This document shows positions 32,035 to 43,120 of a stretch of DNA of 64,000 nucleotides, in pieces. The position numbers and the translations under genes are program-made. Origin of the DNA: Symsagittifera roscoffensis (Eukaryota > Xenacoelomorpha > Acoela > Convolutidae); NCBI RefSeq assembly GCF_963678635.1, contig NC_087066.1, positions 27,781,301 through 27,845,300 on the forward strand. The letters run 5' to 3'. Every line of letters begins with the position of its first letter. Position 1 is the stretch's first letter. The notes beneath the pieces were generated by a model. That model was not told where the DNA came from. It saw only the letters and a list, made by a program, of their open reading frames with translations, and searched no databases.

Positions 32035-32672
32035 AAAAATGAGGCGGTAATAAAAGAAAAGAATATATCTAACATTAACCATTTGAACAGTTCATCAACG
32101 CGGCGAAAGAAAAACACGAAACTGAACAAAGAATGGCCTGCTGCTGTGCAAACAGCAAAGAACCTTCCGACCACTATAATTTTTATAACAGCTCCCAGAA
32201 CAACTAGATTGAACAACTAGGTCTGAAAATTAGGCTGAAAAACAAAAAAAACACATTTTCAGAAAAAAGCATGAATCAGAACGAAAAAAAAAACATGAAT
32301 CAGAACCAGTAAAGCAGCTTTAATATAACACCATACTTACTCCTGAAGTGGTCGGAACAAAAACTTTCAAATAAATTGAAGCTTTCCTCAATTATTTTTG
32401 TTTCTTTTTTGATGATAATATTAGACTTTTTCATAAGTATCAAATGCTTTTTTTGGTGATATAAAATTTAGCTTACTTGATTTTTGTAGTGTATCTAATG
32501 CGCAGAGTTTTTCCAAAATCATGAGCTTGTATAGCATTATATCGTGTTTTTTCTGTTGTTCTTAAGCGTGGCAACTTATGTTCTTAGGCTCGCTTTCTTG
32601 AATGTGGCTTTCTTGTATGTTTGGACTTTTTAACGGTAAGCTGGCTTTGTTTTTACTTGTACCTTTTCTCGA
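32035..32672. other. Intron or promoter region upstream of the zinc-finger exon
   Basis: No gene recognised. From about 32091 it is the parental version of the diverged flank at 4496-5100. The similarity starts abruptly at 'gttcatcaacgcgg'. Confidence 0.5.
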
Positions 32673-32725
32673 TTAGTGAAGCATACCACATGCCAGATCT
32701 GAACTGGCATCGTATGCTTCACTAA
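32673..32725. repeat. 53-bp hairpin insertion
   Basis: Perfect 14-bp inverted ends TTAGTGAAGCATAC / GTATGCTTCACTAA, with a second paired block ATGCCAG / CTGGCAT inside, around a 7-base loop. The related flank at 5110-5150 and 5750-5790 lacks it, so it is an insertion or a local palindromic event in this copy. Confidence 0.7.
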
Positions 32726-32984
32726 CAGTTACTGATCTGCTAAATGATTTTACAAAATCGTAATATAATTCATAAACACATGTTTCTATTTATTTTCGAA
32801 CATCGATCTGAACATCTATTGAAAATAGGCGATTGAAACTTGGTAAAGAAATGACATTATTTGGAAGTTGAGAGTATTGGGTTAGGGTTAGGGTTAGGGT
32901 TATCGAACTTAAAAGCAAACTAAAATACCTTTCTGACCGTTTATTTTTCGAATTTTCAAAAAAGTAATTGAATATTTGTCCTCG

Positions 32985-33370
32985 ACAGGGGCGGGTTTAG
33001 GAGAGTGAGCGGGGGGGGGGGGGGGAGGGGGGGACGGATGCCTTTACTTCCTTCCTCAGGGAATCGACCCCATTCCAACCCAAAGGGTCTTCCCTTTGTA
33101 CTTTTTTGAGATATCCATTTGTGGCTGACTGACCCTAAAATTTGTCTAAAGGCGCCTTAGGCGCCAATATATTCAAGTTTTTAGAGGGGAGCGCCCGCCG
33201 AAAAAACGCGGTTTTTTGGTCAACATTTTTCAAAAAGTGCTATAAAACGCTTTTATGGCCTGTTTTCTTTTAAATATGCCTGCGGCGCAGAAAATTTGGC
33301 CAAACCAAGGTCATTTTAGTGCTTTGGGAGAGCTCGGAAAATCAATTTGGTTGAGTTTAAAGATAGAAAG
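32985..33370. repeat. Dispersed GGCGCC repeat, copy near 33 kb
   Basis: Starts with a G-run and contains 'aaaggcgccttaggcgccaatatat', then 'gcctgcggcgcag' and 'ttttagtgctttgggagagctcgg'. A similar order of words is found at 58415-58700, and in part at 2745-2900, 6600-6740, 48890-49150, 51030-51070 and 56440-56640. The diverged flank copy at 4496-6545 lacks it, which supports mobility. Type not identified. Confidence 0.6.
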
Positions 33371-33655
33371 GTCGACAAAATTTTCTTAAAATGTACATTT
33401 TACGAACTTAAATGGATTTTAAATCGATTTAAGTGTCTAAAAAATTGATTTAAATCGATTTTGATGATTTTCCGACTCACTAAAATCCATCCGAATCTCA
33501 CTTAAATCCATCAGAATCTCACTTAAATCCATTTTAAATCGATTTAAATCGATCTTTTTGAAAATTTTGAATCAAGTTAAGTGTCTAAAAAATCGATTTA
33601 AATCGATTTCGATGGATTTTCCGACACAAAAAAAAATCGATTTTTTTGCTAACAA
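33371..33655. repeat. AAATCGATTTAAATCGATTT block
   Basis: A dense cluster of self-complementary words built on AATCGATT, TTAAAT and 'aaatcc', with the phrase 'aagtgtctaaaaaat' occurring twice (about 33440 and 33583) and 'tctcacttaaatccat' occurring in close tandem. It looks like a decayed short-period satellite or a palindromic protein-binding array. Confidence 0.55.
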
Positions 33656-33871
33656 GGCAAAAAAACATGTTATTTAGAAAACTAATTGTAATAATTGCAA
33701 CCCCACGATATTTAACCCCCTATGTTTACACCCCCTATATTATAACCCCGAGTTTGAAAACCGCCAATTCGGCCAATATAAACAATTAACAAGCAGTAAG
33801 TTTCGTGCTTTGAACGCGTACGCGGCGATTTGATCCAGTGGACTTTATTTTGATTGATCAATATTAATAGA

Positions 33872-34015
33872 ATGGCAGCACCTAACGCAACAAATCGTAA
33901 ATCAGTGCATAGCTCTGAATATGCCAACTGCTCCTTAATTGGTATCTACCGAATAGTGGATCAACCGTACAAATCCCTCCCCCAAGCGTATTTTGTTGGT
34001 AATTACATAAATTAA
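33872..34015 (+). other. Possible short first exon or chance ORF
   Basis: An ATG at 33872 opens about 47 codons with balanced composition (MAAPNATNRKSVHSSEYANC...) that is unlike the surrounding AT-rich frames, ending near a weak GTTG|GTAATT donor. No partner exon found. Could be chance. Confidence 0.2.
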
Positions 34016-34950
34016 TTTTTTAATTCAGTTTTCTTTAATACGGTTAATTTTGAACGAATCTAGGCTATACTCATAGTTAGCTCAAGAAAAATCCATGTTT
34101 TCTCCCCCCTCAATCGATTTGAAGAAGAAATTGTACCGTTGATCCCGAATAAATTTTGCTAAGGAAAATAATCATAAGCTAAAAATTTTGGACAAAATCA
34201 AACATCAAATATAAAAATTTAGGCCAAATAAAAATAATGTGATCAAATAGCTGGCCTCAATTTAATCAATTTGGAATGATTCGGTAATGCGTGATAATTT
34301 GCTAATTCGCCACGCGTAAATATTTTGCGTTACGCTCTCAGCATCAAAAATAATAACTATCAGCGCGCATAAGTTAGTTCAGAGCATAGCCAACTTCTGA
34401 ATTTGTGAATTGGCACTCAAGAAGTTGATGTCTTCAATGGGGTATATATTTTTTCATTAACACAATTGAATTATTGAGCCTAGCTTGATGGTTTAACACT
34501 TCTTTTTTCCAACCTAATTCTGAAACAAAAGTGCGGACCAAAAAGAACAATCTCCCCCCTAAATCAAGTCAGGGGGAGATCGCTCACTTGGTTAAGTGTA
34601 ATGTTTTTCAGGCAATCAGATTTGAGCATAGTACACGCAGGCCTTACTGCTTGAATTGGCCATTTCATTTTAGCGGGGGGGGTTTCACTTGTTCTATTCA
34701 GAGGAGAGAGATTGTTCACATGGGCCTAAAGTGCTAATTTGTAGGCAGTTTTGCTATAATCATGATCTCTAGCATTGAAAATTTCATCGCAATTTTTCTT
34801 TGTATTGTTTGTATCTGCTAGTGAGGATTTCTATTCCAAATTTTGCATAAGTTTTATTTATAATTGGTGGCGTTTTTGCTGCATAGCATTGGCAATTTAT
34901 TGGCATCTGAAGCTACTGGTTTGTTAACTAGTGATAGGAAACTTTTTCTA
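34016..34950. other. Non-coding flank
   Basis: 34140-34400 matches the diverged copy at 6140-6380. Around 34563-34640 a 'cgctcacttggttaagtg' word resembles a tRNA A box, but no good B box follows. No gene supported. Confidence 0.4.
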
Positions 34951-35020
34951 GCTTGTGGCGCAGATGCGAAAGCGTGAGACTTTAAAGCCCGAAGTCTCAG
35001 GTTCGAATCTGACACATAGC
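34951..35020 (+). other. tRNA-like sequence (pseudo-tRNA or SINE head)
   Basis: Seventy bases with a D-arm/A-box-like TGGCGCAGATGCG, a 7-bp stem GAGACTT/AAGTCTC in the anticodon-arm position and a perfect B box GGTTCGAATC. The acceptor ends pair poorly, the anticodon loop is too long and the T arm is one base short, so it is not a working tRNA. Confidence 0.4.
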
Positions 35021-35444
35021 AAAAATTTAAATAATTCAAACTTGGTTTCTTCTTGTCTTGTTTTTGTTTCTTGTGCTGTTTTTGTGTTTTCTCGCTTGTG
35101 TTTGTGCACTGCCGCTTGGCCTCTGTTTAAGAACTGATTTCCCTAATCGAAATTCGACTAAAAAATTAGACCTAATTGTTTAGACCCAACTCGATAAGCT
35201 TAGATCTAACTGATTTGAAGAGGTTGATATACAGCGCTGATTTTTATCATCTAGACAAAAGAAACAAAATGGATTTTTTAAAATTCGTTGTATCAAATTG
35301 GATTGAAATAAGACTAAATTTGATATGAACAAGGGTTGCTGAGATTTTTACCAAACTGCTATGAAGGAATAAACTTATTTATGAACTTGGGTGTTAACCT
35401 TCCACAACAAAATGTTTCACAACAAATCAATCAAAAGTGACGAT
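35021..35444. other. Non-coding stretch before the macro-repeat
   Basis: 35230-35275 matches 6500-6540 (end of the duplicated flank). Nothing else recognised. Confidence 0.4.
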
Positions 35445-36467
35445 AAACCAACCAATTAAATCGAAAAAGAATTCTTTTCGTCTCATTTTTTCCTGTGCTT
35501 TACTTAAATTATTTCGATTATTGTAGGCACATTCGCAGTGATAAGCTATCCTGGTTATTGTTTCGATTTTCGAGGAAACGGAAAACTTATGCTTGGTGTG
35601 GTTTTTCATTCAGTCAATTTTCGGCATTCGAAATAATCGTTTTTAACTAAGAGTTTTTTTCACCATTTAGATGTTGACTCCTTAAAATCGAATTGATAAA
35701 AAATACATATTCTAACTGAGATAATTTTTTTGAAAACTGCCATTTTGGTCATGCTCCAGACTAATTTATGTGGCTTTGAAGTTTTTATCCAATAACCCTG
35801 AAAACATAATGCGAATTATTTATGCGCGACGAATTATTCAGGGCAGCGAAATCATTTGAGGCTTGTTAATTAAACGAAATCAAATTGAATTGAGGCTAGT
35901 GAATTGGTTGTGTTAACTTCGTACGACTCAAAGTTTCATTCTTGATCTTTGATATAGTCCATAAATTATTGTTTTTCAATAGTCTTTTTTCACAGAAATT
36001 ATTCCACATAGATTAAGGGGCAGTCGGAGCATTCAGGGCTTTCATTTATACATGAGCAATCTTGTTAAACTGTTTCTATCTGATAATTTTTTGAAAAAAA
36101 TAACCATGATTATGTTTCGTAAAACTAAGGTGGTGCGAAATTTGACAAAATTGGGACAATTAATGCGCAATAAATTTTTATCCAGCTCAAAAATAGTTTC
36201 AGTTTGATTTTGGGGCAGCCATTCTCAACTATTGAACTTTGTTATACGCTAATTACAACTTTTTGTAATTTACACTTCGAGTGGCTTAATATTAAAAAAT
36301 TCTGGAAAAGCCTCCAAACTTTTATTGTTTTAACACTCGCCGAAGCAAGTGTCTTGTAATCGGGAATTAGGTTTTTTTCCCAAAAAACAATTTTTCCTAA
36401 ACATTTGTAAGAAATTGATGTTGCTTTACTATTCAATCTTGGTAACTTCCATGCCCCTTCCAACGTA

Positions 36468-36527
36468 GTCTGGAAGTATTTAGTTGCCTTTGCACCCTAT
36501 GGTCTGGGGTTCGATCCCGGCCTGACC
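36468..36527 (+). repeat. tRNA-like word inside macro-repeat unit 1
   Basis: Ends with a perfect B box GGTTCGATCCC and pairs GGTCTGG-like ends weakly. Matching but decayed versions occur at 38797-38858 and 41766-41826 (B box altered to GTTTGAGTCCC). Best read as a SINE or pseudo-tRNA head trapped before the unit was amplified. Confidence 0.4.
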
Positions 36528-37159
36528 TTATTTTTTAGTGTATGAAATAGAATTTTTTTCAGGAAAATTTGTATAGCCTTGTCGATTAATGATTTATCGG
36601 CTTATTTGCCACACCATGGTTTCTTTTGCATTGTAAGCAGTTTTTATTTAAGCTGGAAGTGACGTTGATTATTTTCTGTAGCTGGTAATTTTTTTTTCTA
36701 TTTTTACCATCAAAATAGTTTCGTCCTAAATCAATATGATTTATCTTTCATTGGTTTAGTGAAATCAATTTGCATCGGCGTAATGGAAAAAAAAAGATTA
36801 AATTAGGTCATTTGAAGTAAAAAAGTTAAAAACTCAATTTATTATTTTGCTCAAAATTTTTTAATGACAATTTACGTGGTTTTGGTAATCCAGTGAATTT
36901 TTTTTTTGCTTTTAGACCTTAATTAAGATCGCATTGAGGCTTCATTCTTGTATTCTTTTTATCCCCCCGGCGCAAAATAAAATACAAACGGATCTATTCA
37001 GCCTCTTTAAATTTTTGTAAGACCAAAATGCTGGCCTCATCTCAATTTGGAGTGACTTACTTCACCGCTTACGCGTGCTAAAGGAATGCAATATATCGCA
37101 TGTTAATCATTCAAAATTAGCAATTTTCAAATCCCAAAAATTATAGAAAAAACATACCT

Positions 37160-37435
37160 TCATAAGTTCCATAACTTCATAAATTTTATTGGGTTTCATA
37201 AGAAACACACTGATTTATTATGCTCAGCAAATGTCCCGATTGTTGGAACATAATTTTTGATTCATTTTTTGATTCACTTTTTTTTCATTTTTTCAGGTTC
37301 ATTGAGAACCATAACTTCATAAACTTTATTGGGTTTCATAAGAAACACACTGATTTATTATGCTCAGCAAATGTCCCGATTGTTAGAGCATAATTTTTGA
37401 TTCACTTTTTTTCATTTTGTCAGGTTCATTTGTCA
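37160..37435. repeat. Minisatellite in unit 1, about 2 copies
   Basis: Two copies of the word running from 'ccataacttcataaa' through 'cagcaaatgtcccgattgtt' to 'ttttgtcaggttcatt'. Confidence 0.8.
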
Positions 37436-39479
37436 TTTTTCTTCAATTTGTCAGGATAATTTGAATCCTATATGTGACAGTTAACAATTAAAATTTAACA
37501 TTAAATGATCATTTCACTCAGTTTGTAGTTATCAGTTTTCCTTTGCAGATTTTTGTCCCGACGCCTTCACAAAGTGTGAAGCAACTGCAGCGTAGAGCTA
37601 GTTTTTGCGCCCTACTCTAGTTAACTCAGAGAAGTTGACTAGTAACGAATCTGGTATCATGTTAAGACCCTATTGATTGTGATTGGAATTACAAAAACAA
37701 AGATGACTTAGTGTTGAGAAAATATGACCTGCACTTTTTCGTTTGTTCTGACTTTAAGCACGAACAGAATAAAAGAAAGAGTGAGTTTGCTATCTAGCTC
37801 TGCTCGAAATTCCTATAATTTTGTTTATAAATATTTCATTTTAGCAGAATATTTTCCAACTAAACCCCTCCAATGCTTATCAAATAAATCGAAAAAAAAA
37901 CTCTTTTTGTGTCATCTTTTCCAGTGCTGTACCTAAAAAATTTCGATTTTTGTAAGCATATTCGCAGCGATAAGCTATCCTGGTTATTGTTTCGATTTTC
38001 GAGGAAACGAAAAACTTATGCTTGGTGTGGTTTTTCATTCAGTCAATTTTCGGCATTCGAAATAATCGGTTTTAACTAAGAGTTTCCTTCACCATTAAGA
38101 TGTTGACTCCTTAAAATCGAATTGAAAAAAATACATATTCCAACTCAAATCATTTTTTGCGACGAATTATTCATGGCAGCGAAATCATTTGAGGCTTGTT
38201 AACTAAACGACATCAAATTGAATTGAGGCTAGTGAATTGGTTGTGTTAACTTCGTACGACTCAAAGTTTCATACTTGATCTTTGATATAGTCCATAAATT
38301 ATTGTTTTTTAATAGTCTTTTTTCACAGAAATTATTCGACACAGATTAGGGGCAGTCGAAGCATTCAGGGCTTTTCAGTGATACATGAGCAATCTTGTTA
38401 AACTGTTTCAATCTGATAATTTTTTTAAAAAATAACCATGATCATGTTTCGTAAAACTAAGGTGTTGCGAAATTTGACAAACTTGGGACAATTAATGCGC
38501 GATAAATTTTTATCCAGCTCAAAAATAGTTTCAGTTTGATTTTGGGGCAGCCATTCTCATTTATTGAACTTTGTTATTCGCTAATTACAACTTTTTGTAA
38601 TTTAAAATTCGAGTGGCTTATTGTTAAAAAATTCTGGAAAAGCTTACAAACTTTTATTGTTTTAACACTCGCCAAAGCAAGTGTCTTGTAATCTGGAATT
38701 AAGTTTTTCCCGAAAACAATTTTCTCTACACATTTGTAAGAAATTGATGTTGCTTTACTATTTAATCTTGGTAACTTCCATGCCCCTTCCAACGTAGTCT
38801 GGAAGTATTTAGTTGCCTTTGCACCCTATGGTCTGCAGTTTGAGTCCCGGCCGCACCTTATGTTTCAGTGTATGAAATGAAATTGTTTTCAGGAAATTTT
38901 GTATAGCCTTGCGATTAATGATTTATTGGCTTTTTTGCCACACCATGGTTTCTTTTGCGTTGTAAGCAGTTTTTATTTAAGCTGGAAGTGACGTTGATTT
39001 TTTTCTGTAGTTTGCAATTTTTTTTTCTATTTTGACACCTAAAATTGTTTCGTCCTAAATAAATATGATTTATCTTTCATTGATTTAGTGAAATTAATTA
39101 GCATCGGCGCAATGGAAAAAATAAGATTGAATCAGGTCATTTGAAGTAAAAAAATTGAAATTTCAAACTATTATTTTGCTCAAAATTTTCTTAAGACAAT
39201 TAACGTAGTTTTGGTAATCCAGTGAATTTTTTTTGCTTTTAGACCTTAATTAAGACCGCATTGAGGCTTCATTCTTGTATTCTTTTTATCCCCCCTGGCG
39301 CAAAATAAAATACAGACGGATCTATTCGGCGTCTCTAAATTTTTGTAAGACCAAAATACTGGCCTCATCTCAATTTGGAGTGACTTACTTCACCGCTTAC
39401 ACGTGCTAAAGGAATGCAATATATCGCATGTTGATCATTCAAAATTAGCAATTCTCAAATTCCAAAAGTTATAGAAAAA

Positions 39480-40440
39480 ACTTAACTTCATAAATTCCAT
39501 AACTTCAAAAATTTCATTGGGTTTTATAAGAAACACACTGATTTATTATGCTCAGCAAATGTCCCGATTGTTAGAGCATAAATTTTGATTCTTTTTTTTT
39601 ATTTTGTCAGGTTCATTGAGAACCATAACTTCATAAACTTTATTGGGTTTCATATGAAAGACACTGATTTATTAGGCTCAGCAAATGTCCCGATTGTTAG
39701 AGCATAATTTTTGATTCACTTTTTGATTCATTTTTTTCTCATTTTGTCAGGTTCATTGACAACCATAACTTCATAAACTTTATTGGGTTTCATAAGAAAC
39801 ACACCGATTTACTATGCTCAGCAGATTCCCGATTGTTAGAGCATAAATTTTGATTCTTTTTTTTCATTTTGTCAGGTTCATTGAGAACCATAACTTCATA
39901 AATTTTATTGGTTTCATATGAAACACACTGATTTATTAGGCTCAGCAAATGTCCCGATTGTTAGAGCATAAATTTTGATTCTTTTTTTTCATTTTGTCAG
40001 GTTCATTGAGAACCATAACTTCATAAACTTTATTGGGTTGCATATGAAACACACTGATTTATTAGGCTCAGCAAATGTCCCGATTGTTAGAGCATAAATT
40101 TTGATTCTTTTTTTTTCATTTTGTCAGGTTCATTGAGAACCATAACTTCATAAACTTTATTGGGTTTCATATGAAACACACTGATTTATTAGGCTCAGCA
40201 AATGTCCCGATTGTTAGAGCATAATTTTTGATTCACATTTTGATTCATTTTTTTCTCATTTTGTCAGGTTCCTTGACAACCATAGCTTCATAAACTTTAT
40301 TGGGTTTCATAGGAAACACACCGATTTACTATGCTCAGCAAATGTCCCGATTGTTAGAGCATAATTTTTGGTTCAATTTTTTCATTTTGTCAGGTTCATT
40401 TGTCATTTTTCTTCATTTTGTCAGGATAATTCGAATCCTA
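39480..40440. repeat. Minisatellite in unit 2, about 7-8 copies
   Basis: The same word in tandem, with a period of 127 bp where I measured it (40011 to 40138). Variants with an extra 'gattcatttttttctcat' piece make some copies longer. Confidence 0.85.
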
Positions 40441-42459
40441 TATGTGACAGTTAACAATTAAAATTTAACATTAAATGATCATTTCACTCAGTTTGTAGTT
40501 ATCATTTTTCCTTTGCTGTTTTTTGTCCCGACGCCTTCACAAAGTGTGAAGCAACTGCAGCGTAGAGCTAGTTTTTGCGCTCTAATCTAGTTAACTAACA
40601 GAAGTTGACTAGTAACGAATCTGGTATCTGTTAAGACTCTATTGAATGTGATTGGAATTACAAAAACAAAGATGACTTAGTGTTGAGAAAAATTGGCCTG
40701 CATTTTTTCGTTTGTTCTGACTTTAAGCACGAACAAAATAAAAGAAAGAGTGAGTTTGCTATCTAGCTCTGCTCGAAATTCCTATAATTTTGTTTATAAA
40801 TATTTCATTTTAGCAGAATATTTTCCAACTAAACCCCTCCAATGCTTATCAAATAAATCGAAAAAAAAACTCTTTTTGTGTCATCTTTTCCAGTGCTGTA
40901 CCTAAAAAATTTCGATTTTTGTAAGCATATTCGCAGCGATAAGCTATCCTGGTTATTGTTTCGATTTTCGAGGAAACGAAAAATTTATGCTTGGTGTGGT
41001 TTGTCATTCAGTCAGTTTTCGGCATTCGAAATAATCGGTTTTAGTTAAGAGTTTCCTTCACCATTAAGATGTTGACTCCTTAAAATCGAATTGAAAAAAA
41101 TACATACTCCAACCCAAATCATTTTTTTCGACGAATTATTCAGGGCAGCGAAATCATTTGAGGCTTGTTAACTAAACGACATCAAATTGAATTGAGGCTA
41201 CTGAATTGGTTGTGTTAACTTCGTACGACTCAAAGTTTCATACTTGATCTTTGATATAGTCCATAAAGTATTGTTTTTTAATAGTCTTTTTTCACAGAAG
41301 TTATTCGACATAGATTAGGGGCAGTCGAAGCATTCAGGGCTTTTCAGTTATACATGAGCAATCTTGTTAAACTGTTTCAATCTGATAATTTTTTAAAAAA
41401 AATAACCATGATCATGTTTCGTAAAACTAAGGTGATGCGAAATTTGACAAACTTGGGACAATTAATGCGCGATAAATTTTTATCCAGCTCAAAAATAGTT
41501 TCAGTTTGATTTTGGGGCAGCCATTCTCATTTATTGAACTTTGTTATTCGCTAGTTACAACTTTTTGTAATTTACAATTCGAGTGGCTTATTGTTAAAAA
41601 ATTCTGGAAAAGCTTACAAATTTTATTGTTTTAACACTCGCCAAAGCAAGTGTCTTGTAATCTGGAATTAAGTTTTTCCCGAAAACAATTTTTTCTACAC
41701 ATTTGAAAGAAATTGATGTTGCTTTACTATTTAACCTTGGCAACTTCCATGCCCCTTCCAACGTAGTCTGGAAGTATTTAGTTGCCTTTGCACCCTATGG
41801 TCTGCGGTTTGAGTCCCGGCCGCACCTTATGTTTCAGTGTATGAAATGAAATTGTTTTCAGGAAATTTTGCATAGCCTGGCGATTAATGATTTATTGGCT
41901 TATTTGCCACACCATGGTTTCTTTTGCGTTGTAAGCAGTTTTTATTTAAGCTGGAAGTGACGTTGATTTTTTTCTGTAGTTTGCAATTTTTTTTTCTATT
42001 TTTACACCTAAAATTGTTTCGTCCTAAATAAATATGATTTATCTTTCATTGGTTTAGTGAAATTAATTAGCATCGGCGCAATGGAAAAAATAAGATTGAA
42101 TCAGGTCATTTGAAGTAAAAAAGTTGAAATTTCAAACTATTATTTTGCTCAAAATTTTTTAAAGACAATTAACGTAGTTTTGGTAATCCAGTGAATTTTT
42201 TTTTGCTTTTAGACCTTAATTAAGACCGCATTGAGGCTTCATTCTTGTATTCTTTTTATCCCCCCTGGCGCAAAATAAAATACAGACTGATCTATTCGGC
42301 GTCTCTAAATTTTTGTAAGACCAAAATACTGGCCTCATCTCAAATTGGAGTGACTTACTTCACCGCTTACACGTGCTAAAGGAATGCAATATATCGCATG
42401 TTAATCATTCAAAATTAGCAATTTTCAAATTCCAAAAGTTATAGAAAAAACGTAACTTC

Positions 42460-43120
42460 ATAAATTCCATAACTTCAAAAATTTCATTGGGTTTCATAAG
42501 AAACACACTGATTTATTATGCTCAGCAAATGTCCCGATTGTTAGAGCATAAATTTTGATTCTTTTTTTTTTCATTTTGTCAGGTTCATTGAGAACCATAA
42601 CTTCATAAACTTTATTGGGTTTCATATGAAACACACTGATTTATTAGGCTCAGCAAATATCCCGATTGTTAGAGCATAATTTTTGATTCACTTTTTGATT
42701 CATTTTTTTCTCATTTTGTCAGGTTCATTGACAAGCATAACTTCATAAACTTTATTGGGTTTCAAAAGAAACCTACCGATTTACTACGCTCAGCAAATGT
42801 CCCGATTGTTAGAGCATAAATTTTGATTCTTTTTTTTTCATTTTGTCAGGTTCATTGAGAACCATAACTTCATAAACTTTATTGGGTTTCATATGAAACA
42901 CACTGATTTATTAGGCTCAGCAAATGTCCCGATTGTTAGAGCATAAATTTTGATTCTTTTTTTTTCATTTTGTCAGGTTCATTGAGAACCATAACTTCAT
43001 AAACTTTATTGGGTTTCATATGAAACACAATGATTTATTAGGCTCAGCAAATGTCCCGATTGTTAGAGCATAATTTTTGATTCAATTTTTTCATTTTGTC
43101 AGGTTCATTTGTCATTTTTT
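42460..43120. repeat. Minisatellite in unit 3, about 5 copies
   Basis: The same 127-bp word as in units 1 and 2. Copy order of long and short variants resembles the first part of the unit 2 array, consistent with the units being copied as a block and then changing copy number. Confidence 0.85.

Noticed and set aside
31828-32216. Minus-strand frames overlapping and upstream of the zinc-finger start
   Set aside because: They cross a strong splice acceptor at 32032 and are out of frame with the fingers, so they are chance frames of intron and UTR.
32876-32902. About three to four copies of a TTAGGG-type telomere word
   Set aside because: Too few copies for a telomere. The duplicate flank at 5874 has only the start of it, so it is a small internal repeat expansion.
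33005-33040. G-runs here and near 56140 and 57670 as possible quadruplex regulators
   Set aside because: They are parts of, or lie close to, the dispersed repeat. Quadruplex function cannot be inferred from the run alone.
34563-34640. A-box-like 'cgctcacttggttaag' suggesting a tRNA gene
   Set aside because: No acceptor pairing and no proper B box follow at the right distance.
36242-36463. Minus-strand frame of about 73 codons recurring at 38574
   Set aside because: It recurs only because the DNA is a tandem repeat. It is lost in the third unit and has no recognisable protein features.
39480-43120. Regularly spaced direct repeats that might suggest a CRISPR-like array
   Set aside because: The whole 127-bp unit is repeated without unique spacers, the setting is an animal genome with introns, and it is a minisatellite.
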